Assembly (NCBI RefSeq): GCF_040939455.1
Contig: NC_134136.1
Coordinates: forward strand, 102,660,014-102,724,013
DNA: 64,000 bases
Source of the DNA: Microcebus murinus
Taxonomy: Eukaryota > Chordata > Mammalia > Primates > Cheirogaleidae
Reading direction: 5' to 3'
Shown in pieces: positions 1 to 11,165 of the stretch. Below the pieces are notes generated by a model. The model did not search any database. It was not told the DNA's origin and saw nothing but the letters and a program-made list of their open reading frames with translations. Within the stretch, counting starts at the first letter, position 1. Each line of letters starts with the position of its first letter. Position numbers and translations under genes: made by a program.

Positions 1-919
1 TGAATAAAGGTGATTATGGTAATGGTGACTAAGAAGATGATGTTATTAACATTGCAGAAAAAGTCCCTATAGGGTATATGGTGAAAATGTGTATCGGGCA
101 TATTGAAGGACTATAGAAGCATGCATTTGTAACAGAACAAGAAACCATGCCAGTTTATAAAATCAAAGAGAGACTTCTAAGATCAAAGCCATTGTTATTG
201 AGGCAGACGATTCTGGAGGAAACATTTGAAAAAGCCTTCCATTTGAATGCCTCCTCATCCCTAAAGGACCCACTTCCTGGTCTCTCAAATGCCTGTGAGG
301 TTTCTTCTCACCTAAAACACTAAGATACAGTGTACAGGAACCTTTTGGTCAAAACACAGCATCATAGGTGGAGACTGGAAGCCTGTTGTTGCATGGTTGT
401 GTGTTGTTGCTGTTGTTTAACATGTGTGATAATACCTGTTAAAATCACAGGTGTGATTTAATACCTGTGATACAGGTATTCTGGTGATGGTATCTGAATG
501 CATTATTTTTTCAATGTATATTAATGGTATGTCATATTTTTCTAAGGTATGATGTGTGAATAAGTGTAAGAAAATGATTGATCATCAGGGGCATACAAAT
601 TCAAAGTCAGGAATAATGGTGATGCTGAACAACCACAGATAATCCACATGGGTGGCTGAGATAGTGACATCTTTACTTTCTGATGGTTCAATATAAACAA
701 ACTTTGGTCCACGCATAAAATTATTAAAACATTGTATAAAATTATTTTCAGGGTATGTGTATAATATGTATAGGAAACATAAATGAATTTCACGTATAGA
801 CATGGGTCCCATCCCTAAGATATCTCATTAGATACATGCAAATATTCTAAAATCTGAAAAAATCCAAAATCTGAAACACTTCTGGTCCCAAGCATTTTGA
901 ATAAAGGATACTTAACCTA
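1..919 (+). mobile_element. Tigger-type (Tigger7-like) DNA transposon, 3' part
   Basis: The last part of a pogo-class DNA transposon, cut by the window start. About positions 20-180 read as a decayed transposase C-terminus (acidic start, 'NIAEKVPIGYMVKMCIGHIEG', then an in-frame stop). A long 3' untranslated part follows. The last ~90 bases (about 830-919, ending 'GGATACTTAACCTA') match the terminal inverted repeat I remember for Tigger7, whose consensus begins CAGGTTGAGTATCC. No intact reading frame remains. The superfamily call is firmer than the subfamily. Confidence 0.65.
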
Positions 920-958
920 TATTGCATTCCTTTAATGTTCAATTAAAAATGAGACACA

Positions 959-1080
959 TCTGGGGTATGGTCATGCTGGAGACTCAGACTTTTGGGGCGA
1001 GGGGGGAAAGGGCATTTATTGAAACCTTAAAATCTGTACCCCCATCATATGCCAAAATAAAAAAAAAAGGAAAAAAAAAG
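959..1080 (+). mobile_element. 5'-truncated L1 3' end with target-site duplication
   Basis: A ~120-bp insertion holding only the extreme 3' end of a strepsirrhine-type L1: 'TCTGTACCCCCATCATATGC' then an A-rich tail. It is the reverse complement of the 'ATTTCAGCATATTATGGGGG' starts of the minus-strand L1s at 7.3, 8.3 and 9.1 kb. It is flanked by direct repeats AAAATGAGACACA (946-958 and 1081-1093), the mark of target-primed reverse transcription. Confidence 0.85.
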
Positions 1081-1093
1081 AAAATGAGACACA

Positions 1094-3549
1094 AAGCAAT
1101 GGAGTGCAATGAGTTTAATGCTTCTAAAAGAATTCATTATTTGGTCTATACTATTAAAATAATAGCTAGGAGGTGTTTCCATTGAATTTTTTTACTATGT
1201 ATTCGTAAGTACTGGCCAAAAGAAATTCATAAATATATCAGTGATTATGTGTTGCCTACTTTTAAACAATATATGGTGTGCATTTCTAACATCTAGAAAT
1301 ACTACATGTTTCAAATTAGGACTGAAGTTTCTCCGTGATACATACAATGGCATTGAATGACTTATATAGATACAACAAAGACTATAATCTGAAATTGTCC
1401 ATAAATAGAGACAATTTGGCTTAGAAAGTTTTTCTCACTCTTTTTCACCTCTATGTACCCTGAAGACAAGTATAAGCACTTGTCTATGCACTCAGCACTT
1501 GTCTAAGCACCTCTATGTGCCCAGAAGACAAGCACAAGCTCTTGTAATGCTAAGAGGTGAGCGTAACAATTGTACTTTCATAAGTTATTTTCAGAAGGCA
1601 TTCTTTCATATGAAATTCAACAAGAAATGAAGAAAAGTTTACTAACTCTACTTTTATCATAACTGGAAAACTCTTTAAATTCTAGAAAGACTAGGTGTAA
1701 AATCAAAACTGGTTTGTTCATTATAAGTACTACAAGCAGACAAAGTAAAACAACATGCACAAGGGTTTGTCTAAAAAGGTCCAACTATGAGCTCAGTGGC
1801 ACAGAGCCTTAGGTTCTGTCTTCTCCTCCCTCCTTGCCCAACCCAGTGCATAAGCACAATAGCTACTGCTCAAAGAGAAGGTATACCTATTCCCTTCCCA
1901 AAAGGCAAGACTTCAAAATTTCCTATGAAAGTGTTATTTACTACCATTAGTATAAACATATTAGACAATACTAAACATCTAGAGAGTCTACCTATCCAAA
2001 CTAATAACTTATTTGTGCACTTATGTATAGTTCTATTAAATAAAATTGCACACATGAAATGATGCTTATGATCTGAAGTGTCTTCTAATTGTGATCATCA
2101 TGGTCCTCAACCATGTTCTCCTCACTTCCTCCTCTTCACCACCAATTCAGTGGACAAGTATAGACAAGTGTACTGTTTAGAGGTGGTTGAAGAAATTTAA
2201 ATTCATTTACAAAGGAATTTATAGAAGACAAGTTTTCCTATGAGTTTTAACACAAAGTGTACAAATATTATAGCTTTATTATGCAATTAAGAATTCATAA
2301 AATTCTTAAAATCTAGATACTAGATCTTGCAACGTTGAGACTTAATTGTCCATTAAGTACTGTAAACATAGCAAAAAAATACAGCTCAAAAAGGAGGTTT
2401 AGCCATTCATTTCATTACCAAAAGATAAGATTTCATATGAATTTTAACAAAAATAATTAACAAAATATGTTATTTCACTACTTTAAACATACTTTGTGCA
2501 TCTCAGAACATATTAGAAAAATTAGACATTTAAAACAGATATAACATTATGAACTATGTATACAAAAGGAAAATTAATGCAAAAAGAAATGATAAATGTT
2601 TGAAGTGATAGATTTGCTAATTACCCTGATATGATCATTACACATTATACACACATATATAATAGAAATATCACACTGCACCCACAACTAAGTATAATTA
2701 TTCTGTTCCAATTAAAATAATAAAAAAATAAAAGTAACAAAAGGGAAGGGAAACAGTGTTTGGAGGAGAGTGTGGGGAATGGGGAGAAAAAAACACATAC
2801 ACAGAACAATGGTCATAGCATGGAAATGTCCTCTAAATATGGACTCTTTTCTTCCTTTCTTCTCAAGGTCTTTTGCTCCACCTCCTCTAACCCACTGAAC
2901 AAATGCTATCATGCATTGCTCCTTGTGTCCTTTCTACTGGTTACATTTCCAAAAGTCATTTCCAGAGATATTTATTTTTAAGTGTTCTTTAAAACAAAAG
3001 GTCACTTACAAAACCTGTGATTTTCTATCTCTATTTTTTAATCATATGTCAGCAACCTCTTTACTTCTAGAAGCCTAGATGTAGCAAAATAAGAATTTAA
3101 AGCTGTCTTTTAAAAGGTTGACAGTAAAATTGAGAGAAGTCTTTTTATAGTGTATGAACTAAGTCTTTTAAAAATGACCTGTGCATCTTTTAAAACGTTG
3201 GGCATTCCCTGCTGACCAAATGAAGTACCTTATTCTAGGGTTTCTCTCACCCATTCTCCAGGCCTGGTAGCATGTCAACTTCTCACCTGCTGGTTACAGA
3301 CCTCTCTCCTGGCTTCCTCTAAGGTTCCACTCATCTGTTGAGCTCACCAAGGCCTTGTTCCATCTTGCTTGGGGGAGGCAGTATCAATTTCACTTGGGAG
3401 AGAGAGGTTGTGCCATGTCCCTAAACCTACATATCTCCACAAAGCCGAGGTGGCCAAGATCAAATCTATGTAGGCTCCTTCTCACTCTCCTGGAGTGTCT
3501 GTGATCTTCTGAGGTGTTCTGAAATCTGACAGCTTCTCCACCCTACTAC
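1094..3549. other. Unassigned AT-rich interval with diverged internal duplications
   Basis: No gene or named repeat recognised. A short tandem duplication is visible: 'CACCTCTATGT' followed by 'AGAAGACAAG' or 'TGAAGACAAG' occurs near 1447-1470 and again near 1508-1535. A longer weak similarity links about 1790-2000 (pyrimidine-rich stretch, then 'GCTCAAAGAGAAGG...CCAAAAGGCAAGA...AACATATTAGA') to about 2110-2530 ('GCTCAAAAAGGAGG...CCAAAAGATAAGA...AACATATTAGA'). This suggests an old tandem duplication of several hundred bases. Open frames here are short and look like chance. Confidence 0.4.
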
Positions 3550-4470
3550 AGGAGCCAAATGGCCAGATCCAGTGAGGATTCTGGGCGGCTAGGATCAGGG
3601 AGGCTGCTATCACAACAATCAAGTCACCAGGACATGTTGTCATTGCCTCAGGGCTTGACAGGGGTCTCCATCATGTGGAAAGACCAGAGCAAGAGTCCTG
3701 GGGTGCACAGGCAGGTTGGTGGCAAGAAGGCCTCCGGAACCCTAGCAGACCTGCATGCTGGTGGTTGGAAAAGCTCTCTTGGACACCAGCATGAAGGAAG
3801 GAAGTAGCAGGAAGAGCTTCCCGGGCAACAGTGCAGACAACAGGAGCACTTGTTTCCACAGTGCTACATAGCATGTAGATGGCCGGATGGGTCTTGGTTG
3901 TCCAGTGAGTGAGAAAGGTGGTAACTGGAAGTGTCCACTAGCTTCCCGGAATAAAGATTATACAGAGGTTGAAAGGCTACCGAGTCTGTAGTTCATGGGT
4001 AGGCCCATGATTGGAAAGGACTGACCCCAGGGAATCAGTGTGGGGCATGGATGGTGGCTAATAGAGCTCAAAGTTCCACAGAACAGGGCTAGGCTTGTGG
4101 GTGGAAGGGACCCTGGGGCATCATTGCTGGGGAAAATGGTGGCTGAAAGGGCAACAAGGTCTGAACGTATGGTCTGGCTGGTGGCTGGAAGGGCCCCTGA
4201 TGCATTAGTCTGCTGGATAGATGATTGCTGATAGGGCTCAAGATTCCATACCACACAGGTAGGTTGGTGACTGTAAGGAAGGCCTGGGCACCATCACATG
4301 AGAAGGATGGTTGCCAAAGCCCCTCTGTTCCCTAGCACGTGGCCAGGCCAGTAGTGGGAAGCTTGAACAGCTCTGGTGTCCCAGCCTGGGATGGAAGGTA
4401 GCTGGAAGGACCCAAGTTTTCCCAGCAGGCAGGAAGGCTGGTGACTGGAAAACTGGTGTCCAGGAAAAAA
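3550..4470. repeat. Array A: degenerate ~42-bp tandem repeat
   Basis: Roughly twenty diverged units averaging about 42 bp, with the same theme as the large array at 23.9-39.1 kb: a head like 'TTCCACAGCACAGG' or 'GGGCACCAGTGTGC', then 'GGCTGGTGGCTGGAAGGG' or 'GGTGGCTGAAAGGG'. Clear consecutive units run from about 4030 to 4460. The units have the same orientation as array B. The block is more GC-rich than its flanks. Its edges are blurred and unit-like words continue weakly on both sides. Small open frames here result from the repeat composition. Confidence 0.75.
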
Positions 4471-5804
4471 AAAAGTCTGGAAATTAGTATGGAAATACTA
4501 CAAAAGGGACTATTGGGATAGGGGAAGGAGGACATTTGCACTAGGGATATGCTCAAAGCCTAAGTAAGAAACATCTCAGGGAAGAAGTGGACAAGCAAAG
4601 CTTTTATATGCAAAGACCATGGGATAGGTGGCTGTGGAAGGAAGAAATGGCTGATAAAACTGCTAGCCAGAGGGCTTAAAATTGCACAACTTTATCAAAT
4701 ATTGCAATGAGGTGAAGGTTGATACAAGAAGTATTTGTGTTTAAGCACATGAAACAGAGGTTTGGGAGTGAAATGAGCAAACAAGTTATAGTGTAGAAAG
4801 TTCCCATAAAATTTAGGGTCTACCAGTCCTAGTCAAGTCAGTCCAAAGTTATGTAAAGTGCAAAGTTTGATAAATCTTGCTAGTCTCTTCTGTTGTTCAA
4901 GACCAACTCAGCAAGAGACTGTCCTTGAAAAATGTGGAGATAAAGGGAACCTGGATAGGGAATGGCTAAGTGAAATAGTTTCATGGTCAATGTTTTCTCA
5001 GTGTTGTCCCTATAGGGCTGGTTGAACCATCTGTTAGGCCAGCATGCAGAGCTCAGTTTATTTTAGGTTCCTACAGTTGAAGCATCTTAAAAGAGTGATG
5101 CCCAAAGTGAAAAAGATAGATGTTATTATGAAAGGTCCTGTAAAAGTGAAGAGCTAAGAGTTGAGCCCTAATGACATCCAGTTCAGCAAATTCCAAGAGG
5201 TCTGTGAAAGATAGTCTTTCAATTATACAGAATTACTCATTGAAGGTTTGATGCTCTTAGTGGTGTCATCCACAGTATTTGTTACCCCTCTTATCCTTAT
5301 GGATAAGAATGGCTTGATAATTTCACCAGACTTCCTTAGTTTCCCAAACACTTCTCCAGGGAGAAATCCAGCCCACGCATAGTCTGCCACAGTGGTGAAC
5401 CCTTTAAAGTCTATGTTAAGTTATTAAGCTTTAGTTCTATAATGCTCCTTCAGATCCTGGGGCTACCTGGGATCCCTCTAAGGATCTGGGTATTGAGGTT
5501 TTAGCTCTTACTGATTCTAAGGTAAGAGGGAGGAAAAAAATTAGAAATATTGGTTTGGAAGAATATAGACAGTAATAGAAGCTGGAAGAATTGAAAATTT
5601 GGTATGGGTTGACAATTAAGGATCCAGTCCAATTTATAGGTAGGTATCACAAGTATTTTTTTTCACAGTGGGAGAAAAAGATCAATTAAATGTCTACCAG
5701 ACAAGACAATACTTGCGCATCTATCAGTTACAAATAGGTAAGAAATAGCTCAAAGACAATGAAAAGGACCAGAATATGATAATACAAAAGGATGAGCTAT
5801 AGTT
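4471..5804. other. Unassigned interval
   Basis: No recognisable gene or named repeat. Isolated phrases around 4620-4680 and 5005-5060 resemble array A units and may be eroded outliers. The rest is AT-rich single-copy-looking sequence. Confidence 0.4.
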
Positions 5805-7311
5805 TCTTTTTTGTTATCATATATATTTAAGGTACACAACATGATGTTTTGATACAGATATACACAGTGAAGTAATTACTATATAGTCAAATAATTTGAC
5901 ATCCATCATCTAACATCGTTACCTTTCTTTTTTTGTGGTAAGAGTACCTAAAATTTACTCTCTTAGAAAATTTTCAGTATACAATATTATTAACTATAAT
6001 CCAGATGCTGTACATTAGCTCTCTAGACTTATTCACCTTACCTAACTGAAACTTTGTACTGTTGGACCTATATATCCCCATTTCTTCTATGCACCCACCT
6101 CTGGTAATCACATTTCTATTCTCTATTTCTATGTATTCAGTTTTTGCTTTTGTTTTACATTACAGATATATGTGAAATTGTGCAGTATTTTCCTTTCTTT
6201 GTATGTCTTATTTCACCTAGTATAATGTTTTCTGGGTTTAGCCATGTTGTCACAAATGTCAAGATCTCCACTTTTGGAGGGCTGAGTATTATTCCATTGT
6301 ATATGTATACTGCAACTTTTTAATTCATTCATATATATATCAACAGGCACTTAGGTTATTTGTGTATCTTGATTATCCTGAATAATGCTTCAGTGAACAT
6401 GGGAGTGTAGATATCTTTGCAAAGGGATGATTTCATTTCCTTTGATTATATACCCAGAAGAGGGATTGCTGGGTCTTATGGTAATTCTATTTTTAGTTTT
6501 TTGAGGAACTTCCATATTATTTTCCAAAATGGCTACATTAATTGACATTCCCACCAACAGTGTACAAGAGTTCCTTTTTTCTAAACCCTTGCCAACACTT
6601 GTTAGCTCTAGTTTTTTAGATAATAGCTATTCGCACAGGTATAAGAGGATACCTCATTGTGGTTTTGATTGCATTACCCTGATAATTAGTGACATTGAGC
6701 ACATCTTTCCACATCTGTTGACCATTTATATGTCTTCTTTTGAGAAATGTCTGTTGAATGGTCTTTTGCCCATTTTTATTGGATTTCTTTTTTGCTATTG
6801 AGTTGTGTGAGTTTCTTATATTAACATATTTTGGATATTAACCCCTTCTCTGATACATGATTTGTGAAAATTGTCTTTCACTCTGTTGGTTGTCTTTTCA
6901 TTTTGTTGATTGTTTCCTTTGCTGAATAGAAGCTTTTGAGTTTGATGTAGCACTACTTGTATATTTTTGCCTTTGTTGCCTGAGCTTTTGATGTCCTATT
7001 CAAAAATTCATTGTTAAGAAGAAAGTCAAGGAGGTTTTTCCCTATGTTCTAGGAGTTTTATGGTTTTAAGTCTTACATTTAAGTCTTTGAATCCAATTTG
7101 ACTTGTTTTTGTGTATGGTATAAAATAAGGGTCAAATTTCATACTTATACATGTGGATATCCAGTTTTCCCAAAACCATATATTGAAGAGATGATTCCAT
7201 CTCCATTGTGTATCTTGCCACTCCTGATTGTATGTGCATAGGTTTATTTCTGGGCTCTCTATACTGTTCTATCGGTCTATGCATCTATTTTTATGCTAGT
7301 ACTGTGCTGGG
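5805..7311 (-). mobile_element. Old L1 (L1M-type) fragment, 3' UTR and ORF2 end
   Basis: The plus strand reads as the antisense of an old L1. It starts in the 3' UTR ('GGTACACAACATGATGTTTT') and passes through hallmark antisense ORF2 phrases such as 'GGGATTGCTGGGTC', 'CATTGTGGTTTTGATT' and 'CCAGTTTTCCCA'. It stops abruptly at 7311, where the poly-T of a younger L1 begins. The same element resumes near 11166. All frames are broken. Confidence 0.85.
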
Positions 7312-8293
7312 TTTTTTTTTTTATTTCAGCATATTATAGGGGTACAAACAATAAGGTTACCTACATTGCCCTTGGCATCCCTCTCTCCTCAAGTCAGAGC
7401 TTCAAGTGTGTCCATCCCCCAGATGGTGTGAATCACACTCACTACGTATGTATATACCCATCCCCTCCTCCCCCCTCCCACCTGCCCAACACCCGATAAT
7501 ATTTTTTTTAACATTTTGGTAACATTTTATATCTTTGCCCCTTCCTAGCAAGAGTTAGAGATATGCCCTTCACCTCCACAATGCTCACAACATCCCTCAG
7601 ATGTGGGACTACCTCCCCAACCCCCGAATCCCTGGTGAACACCACCACCCTTTGAGCACCGTAGTGTTAATCAGTCAGTACCAATTTGATGGTGAGTATA
7701 TGTGGTCACAAGATCATCAGTATATGTGGTGACACAAGATCATTATTCTGATCTTGTGTCACTTCACTTTGAATAACGGGTTTAAGGTCAATCCAAGATA
7801 ACATAAGCAGTGCTAGCTCGCTGTCATTTCTTAGAATTGAGTAATATTCCACTGCAAACATATTCCAAATATTAATAATCCACTAATGAATTGACGGGCA
7901 CTTGGGTTGTTTCCACGTCCTTGCAATAGTGAATTGTGCTGCCATAAACATTCGGGTGCAGATGTCTTTATAATAGAATGTCTTATGCTCTTTTGGGTAG
8001 ATGCCTAATAATGCTATTGCTGGGTCCAATGGTGTTTCTATTTTTAGTTCTATGAGATATCTCCAAATTCTTTTCCACAAAGGTTGCACTAATTTGCAGT
8101 CCTACCAGCAGTGTAAGAGAGTGTTCCTGTCTCTCCACATCCTCGCCAGCTTTTGTTGTTTTGAGATTTCTTTATACAGGCCAATATCACTGGTGTTAGG
8201 TAATATCTCATTGTGGTTTTGATTTGCATTTCTCTAATGATTAGTGATGTTGAGCATTTTTTATATGCTTGCTGACCATTATTCTGTCTTCTT
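7312..8293 (-). mobile_element. Strepsirrhine L1 with composite 3' UTR
   Basis: A younger L1 in antisense, beginning with poly-T and 'ATTTCAGCATATTATAGGGG'. A C-rich 3' UTR module (7312-7495) is followed by a second 3'-end-like module starting 'TTTTTTAACATTTTGGTAAC' (about 7499), then the end of ORF2. The frame at 7883-8089 reads as the ORF2 C-terminus ('[19 protein letters not shown]', '[11 protein letters not shown]'). The element is interrupted at 8294 by another L1 and continues at 8910-8950. A perfect 14-bp palindrome with a 6-base loop lies at 7729-7762. Confidence 0.8.
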
Positions 8294-8909
8294 ATTTATT
8301 TATTTATTTCAGCATATTATGAGGGTACAAATGTTAAGGTTACGTGTGTTGCCCGTGTTCCCCCTCCCCTCTCAAGTCAGAGCTTCAAGCGTGACCATTT
8401 CCCAAACGTTGCACATCTCACTCATTATGTTTGTATATACCCATCCTCTCCTCCCCCTCCCACCTTCCCGACACCTGATAAATGTTACTCTTATATGTCC
8501 ACTTAAGTGTTGATCCATTAATACCAATTTGCTGGTGAGTATATGTGGTGCTTGTTTTTCCATTCTTGAAATACTTCACTTAGTAGAATGAGTTCCAGCT
8601 CTATCCAGGAAAATACAAGAGGTGCTATATCACCATTGTTTCTTTTTAATTTTATTTTATTTCAGCATATTATGGGCAACAAGTGTTAAGGTTACATATA
8701 TTGCCCATGTCCTCCTTCCCCCTCGAGACAGAGCCTCAAGCGTGATCACCACTGTTTCTTAAAGCTGAATAGTACACCATGGTATACATATACCACATTT
8801 TATTAATCCACTCATGTATTGCTGTACTGGAATGTTTATAGCAGCACAATTCACAATTGCAAAGTTGTGGAAACAGCCCAAGTGCCCATCAATATATGAG
8901 TGGATTAAT
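8294..8909 (-). mobile_element. Nested strepsirrhine L1 with inverted 5' end (twin priming)
   Basis: A 5'-truncated L1 3' end inserted into the previous L1. It is flanked by near-identical copies of the target, 'TTATTCTGTCTTCTT' (about 8279-8293) and 'ATATTCTGTCTTCTT' (about 8907-8921). From 8294 to about 8815 it reads antisense. From about 8816 to 8909 it flips to sense ('CAATTCACAATTGCAAAG', 'GTGCCCATCAATATATGAG'). The inversion lies at the 5' side of the element, as expected for twin-primed L1 insertions. It holds a further L1 scrap at 8645-8744. Confidence 0.75.
8645..8744 (-). mobile_element. ~100-bp L1 3' end inside the nested L1
   Basis: Antisense L1 3' UTR only ('ATTTCAGCATATTATGGGCA' to 'CGAGACAGAGCCTCAAGC'). 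Flanking direct repeats ATCACCATTGTTTCTT (8629-8644) and ATCACCACTGTTTCTT (8745-8760) differ at one base, so this is a separate, later insertion. Confidence 0.8.
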
Positions 8910-8950
8910 ATTCTGTCTTCTTTAGAAAAGTTTCTGTTCATTTCCATCAC

Positions 8951-9045
8951 TGGGGAGGTGCAAAGGCAATTTATGTAACCAAAGTGTTTATACCCCTGTA
9001 ATACTCTGAAATTAAATAAACAAATAAATAAAAAAAATTTTGAGT
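8951..9045 (+). mobile_element. Plus-strand L1 3' tail
   Basis: The last ~65-90 bases of an L1 in sense, ending 'ATACTCTGAAATTAAATAAA' and an A-rich tail. Positions 8962-9015 are an exact reverse complement of 9447-9500, the 3' end of the minus-strand L1 next door. No clear target-site duplication was found. Confidence 0.75.
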
Positions 9046-9069
9046 TTTAAAATAAAATTATTTTATGTT

Positions 9070-9354
9070 TTAAAACATTTTTTTTAAATTTCAGAATATT
9101 ATGGGGGTACAATTGTTAAGGTTACGTACCTTGCCTTTGTCTCCCCTCCCCCTTAGAGGCAGAGCTTCAGGCGTGTCCATCCCCCAGATGGTGGATATCA
9201 CACTCACTATGTATATGTATACCCATCCCCCCTCCCCCCTCCCACCTGCCCCACCGGCCACAAATGTTTGTTTTTCTTTATTTCTTAACATTTTGGTTAC
9301 ATTTTATATCTTTGCCTCTCCCTAGCAAGGGTTAGAGGTATGCCCTTCCCCTCC
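9070..9354 (-). mobile_element. L1 3' UTR with the same composite structure
   Basis: Antisense L1 3' end: poly-T, 'ATTTCAGAATATTATGGGGG', the C-rich module, then from about 9280 the second module 'TTAACATTTTGGTTACATT...TAGCAAGG.TTAGAGGTATGCCCTT'. The module order is the same as at 7312-7600, which suggests one L1 subfamily with a two-part 3' UTR. Confidence 0.7.
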
Positions 9355-9438
9355 ATAAATAAAAATTTTAAAGTTCACAACAAAAGCTACTATAATCAAA
9401 ACAGCTGTTTTTTTGTGAACTTTAAAATTTTTATTTAT
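9355..9438. repeat. Perfect 25-bp inverted repeat (hairpin)
   Basis: Positions 9355-9379 and 9414-9438 are exact reverse complements (25 of 25), separated by 34 bases. The arms begin 'ATAAATAAAAATTTTAAAG' and end 'CTTTAAAATTTTTATTTAT'. The loop reads as sense L1 ORF2 ('CTACTATAATCAAAACAGC'). Confidence 0.9.
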
Positions 9439-11165
9439 TTATTTACTTAATTTCAGAGTATTACAGGGGTATAAACACTTTGGTTACATAAATTGCCTTT
9501 GTACTTCCCCAAAGCTACAAACGTGCCCATCCCCCAGACAGTAGGCCCTGCACCTGTTAGGTGTGAGTTTACCCATCCTCTCCTCCCCACTTCCACCTGC
9601 CCAACACACGATGAATGTTACTTCCATATGTGCACTTAAGTGTTAATCGATTAATACCAATTTAATGGTGAGTACATGTGGTGTTTGTGTTTCCATTCTT
9701 GTGATACTTCACTTAGGAAAATGGTCTCCAGTTCCATCCAGGATAAAACAAGAGGTATTAGTTCACCATTTCTTACCGCTGAGTAGTACTCCGTGGTATA
9801 CATCACATATACCACATTTTATTAATGTGTGCATGGATTGATGGGCACTTGGGTTGTTTCCACACCTTTGCAATTGTGAATCATGCTGCTATAAACATTT
9901 GGTTATAGATGTCTTTTTTATGGAATGTCTTTTTGTCCTTTAGGTAGATACCCAATAGTGGGATGGGATTGCTGGATCAAATGGTAGTTCTACTTTTAGT
10001 TCTTAAAGATATCTCTATGCTACTTTCCATAGGGGTTGTACTAGTTTGCAGTCCCACAAGCAGTATATGACTGTTTCTTTCTTTCCGCATCCACACCAAC
10101 ATTTGTTGTTTTGGGACTTTTTGATAAAAAACATTCTCACTGGAGTTAAGTGATATCTCATTGTGGTTTTGATTTGCATTTCCCTGATGATTAAAGATAG
10201 TGAGCATTTTTTTCATGTTTGTTGGTTATTAATCTATCTTCTTTGGAAAAGTTTCTGTTCATGTCTTTTGCTCACTTTTTAGTGGGGTTGTTTGATTTTT
10301 TTTCTTGCTGATTTTCCTGAGTTCTATTAATATATCGATTCTAGTTATCATCTTTTTATCAGATATGTAGCATGCAAATATTTTCTCCATTTCTGTAGGT
10401 TGCTGTTTGCTCTAATGATAGTTTCTATGGCTGTATAGAAGCTTTTTAATTTGATCATGTTCCATTTCTTTATTTTTGTTGTTGTGATTGTTTTGGGGGT
10501 CTTCTTTATAAAATCTTTGCCTAGGCTAATGTCTATTAGAGTTTTTCCAACATTTTCTTCTAGAATTCTTATAGTTTCATGCCTTAGGTTTAAGTTTGTT
10601 ATCCATCATGAGTTGATTTTTTGTGAGTGGTGAAAGGTGCAGATCCTGTTTCAGTCTTCCACATGTGGCTATCCAGTTTTCCCAGCATCATTTATTGAAT
10701 AGAGATTCTTTTCCTGAGTCTATGTTTTTGTCTGCTTTGTCAAAGATCAGATGGCTATATGAGGATGGTTTTATACATGGGTTCTCACTCCTGCTCCATT
10801 GGTCTATGTCTCTGTTCTTGTGCCAATTTCATGCTGTTTTGATTACTTTAACCTTGTAGTATAGCTCGAAGTCTGGTAAATTGATGCCTACCCATTTGTT
10901 CTTTTTTGCTTAAAGTTGCTTTGGCTATATGGGGTCTTCTTTGGTTCCATACAAAGTGTAAAATTATTTTGTCTAAATCTGCAAAAAATAATGTTAGTAT
11001 TGTAATAGGGATTACACTGAATCTGTAGATCACTTTGAGTAGTATAGACATTCTAACAATGTTGATTCTGCTGATTCATGAGCATGGTATGGTTTTCCAT
11101 CTATTTATGTCCTCTGCAATTTCCTTCCTCAGTGTTTTGTAGTTCTTCCTGTAGAGGTCTTTTTA
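9439..11165 (-). mobile_element. Strepsirrhine-lineage L1, 3' UTR through mid ORF2
   Basis: Antisense L1 starting with a T/A-rich tail and 'TTAATTTCAGAGTATTACAG'. It continues through the ORF2 C-terminus and reverse-transcriptase 3' region ('GTGGTTTTGATTTGCATTTC', 'CCAGTTTTCCCAGCATCATT'). The minus-strand frame 10848-11051 is an ORF2 remnant ('FVWNQRRPHIAKATLSKKE'), and 9977-10216 is another broken piece. It ends where the older L1 resumes. Confidence 0.85.
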
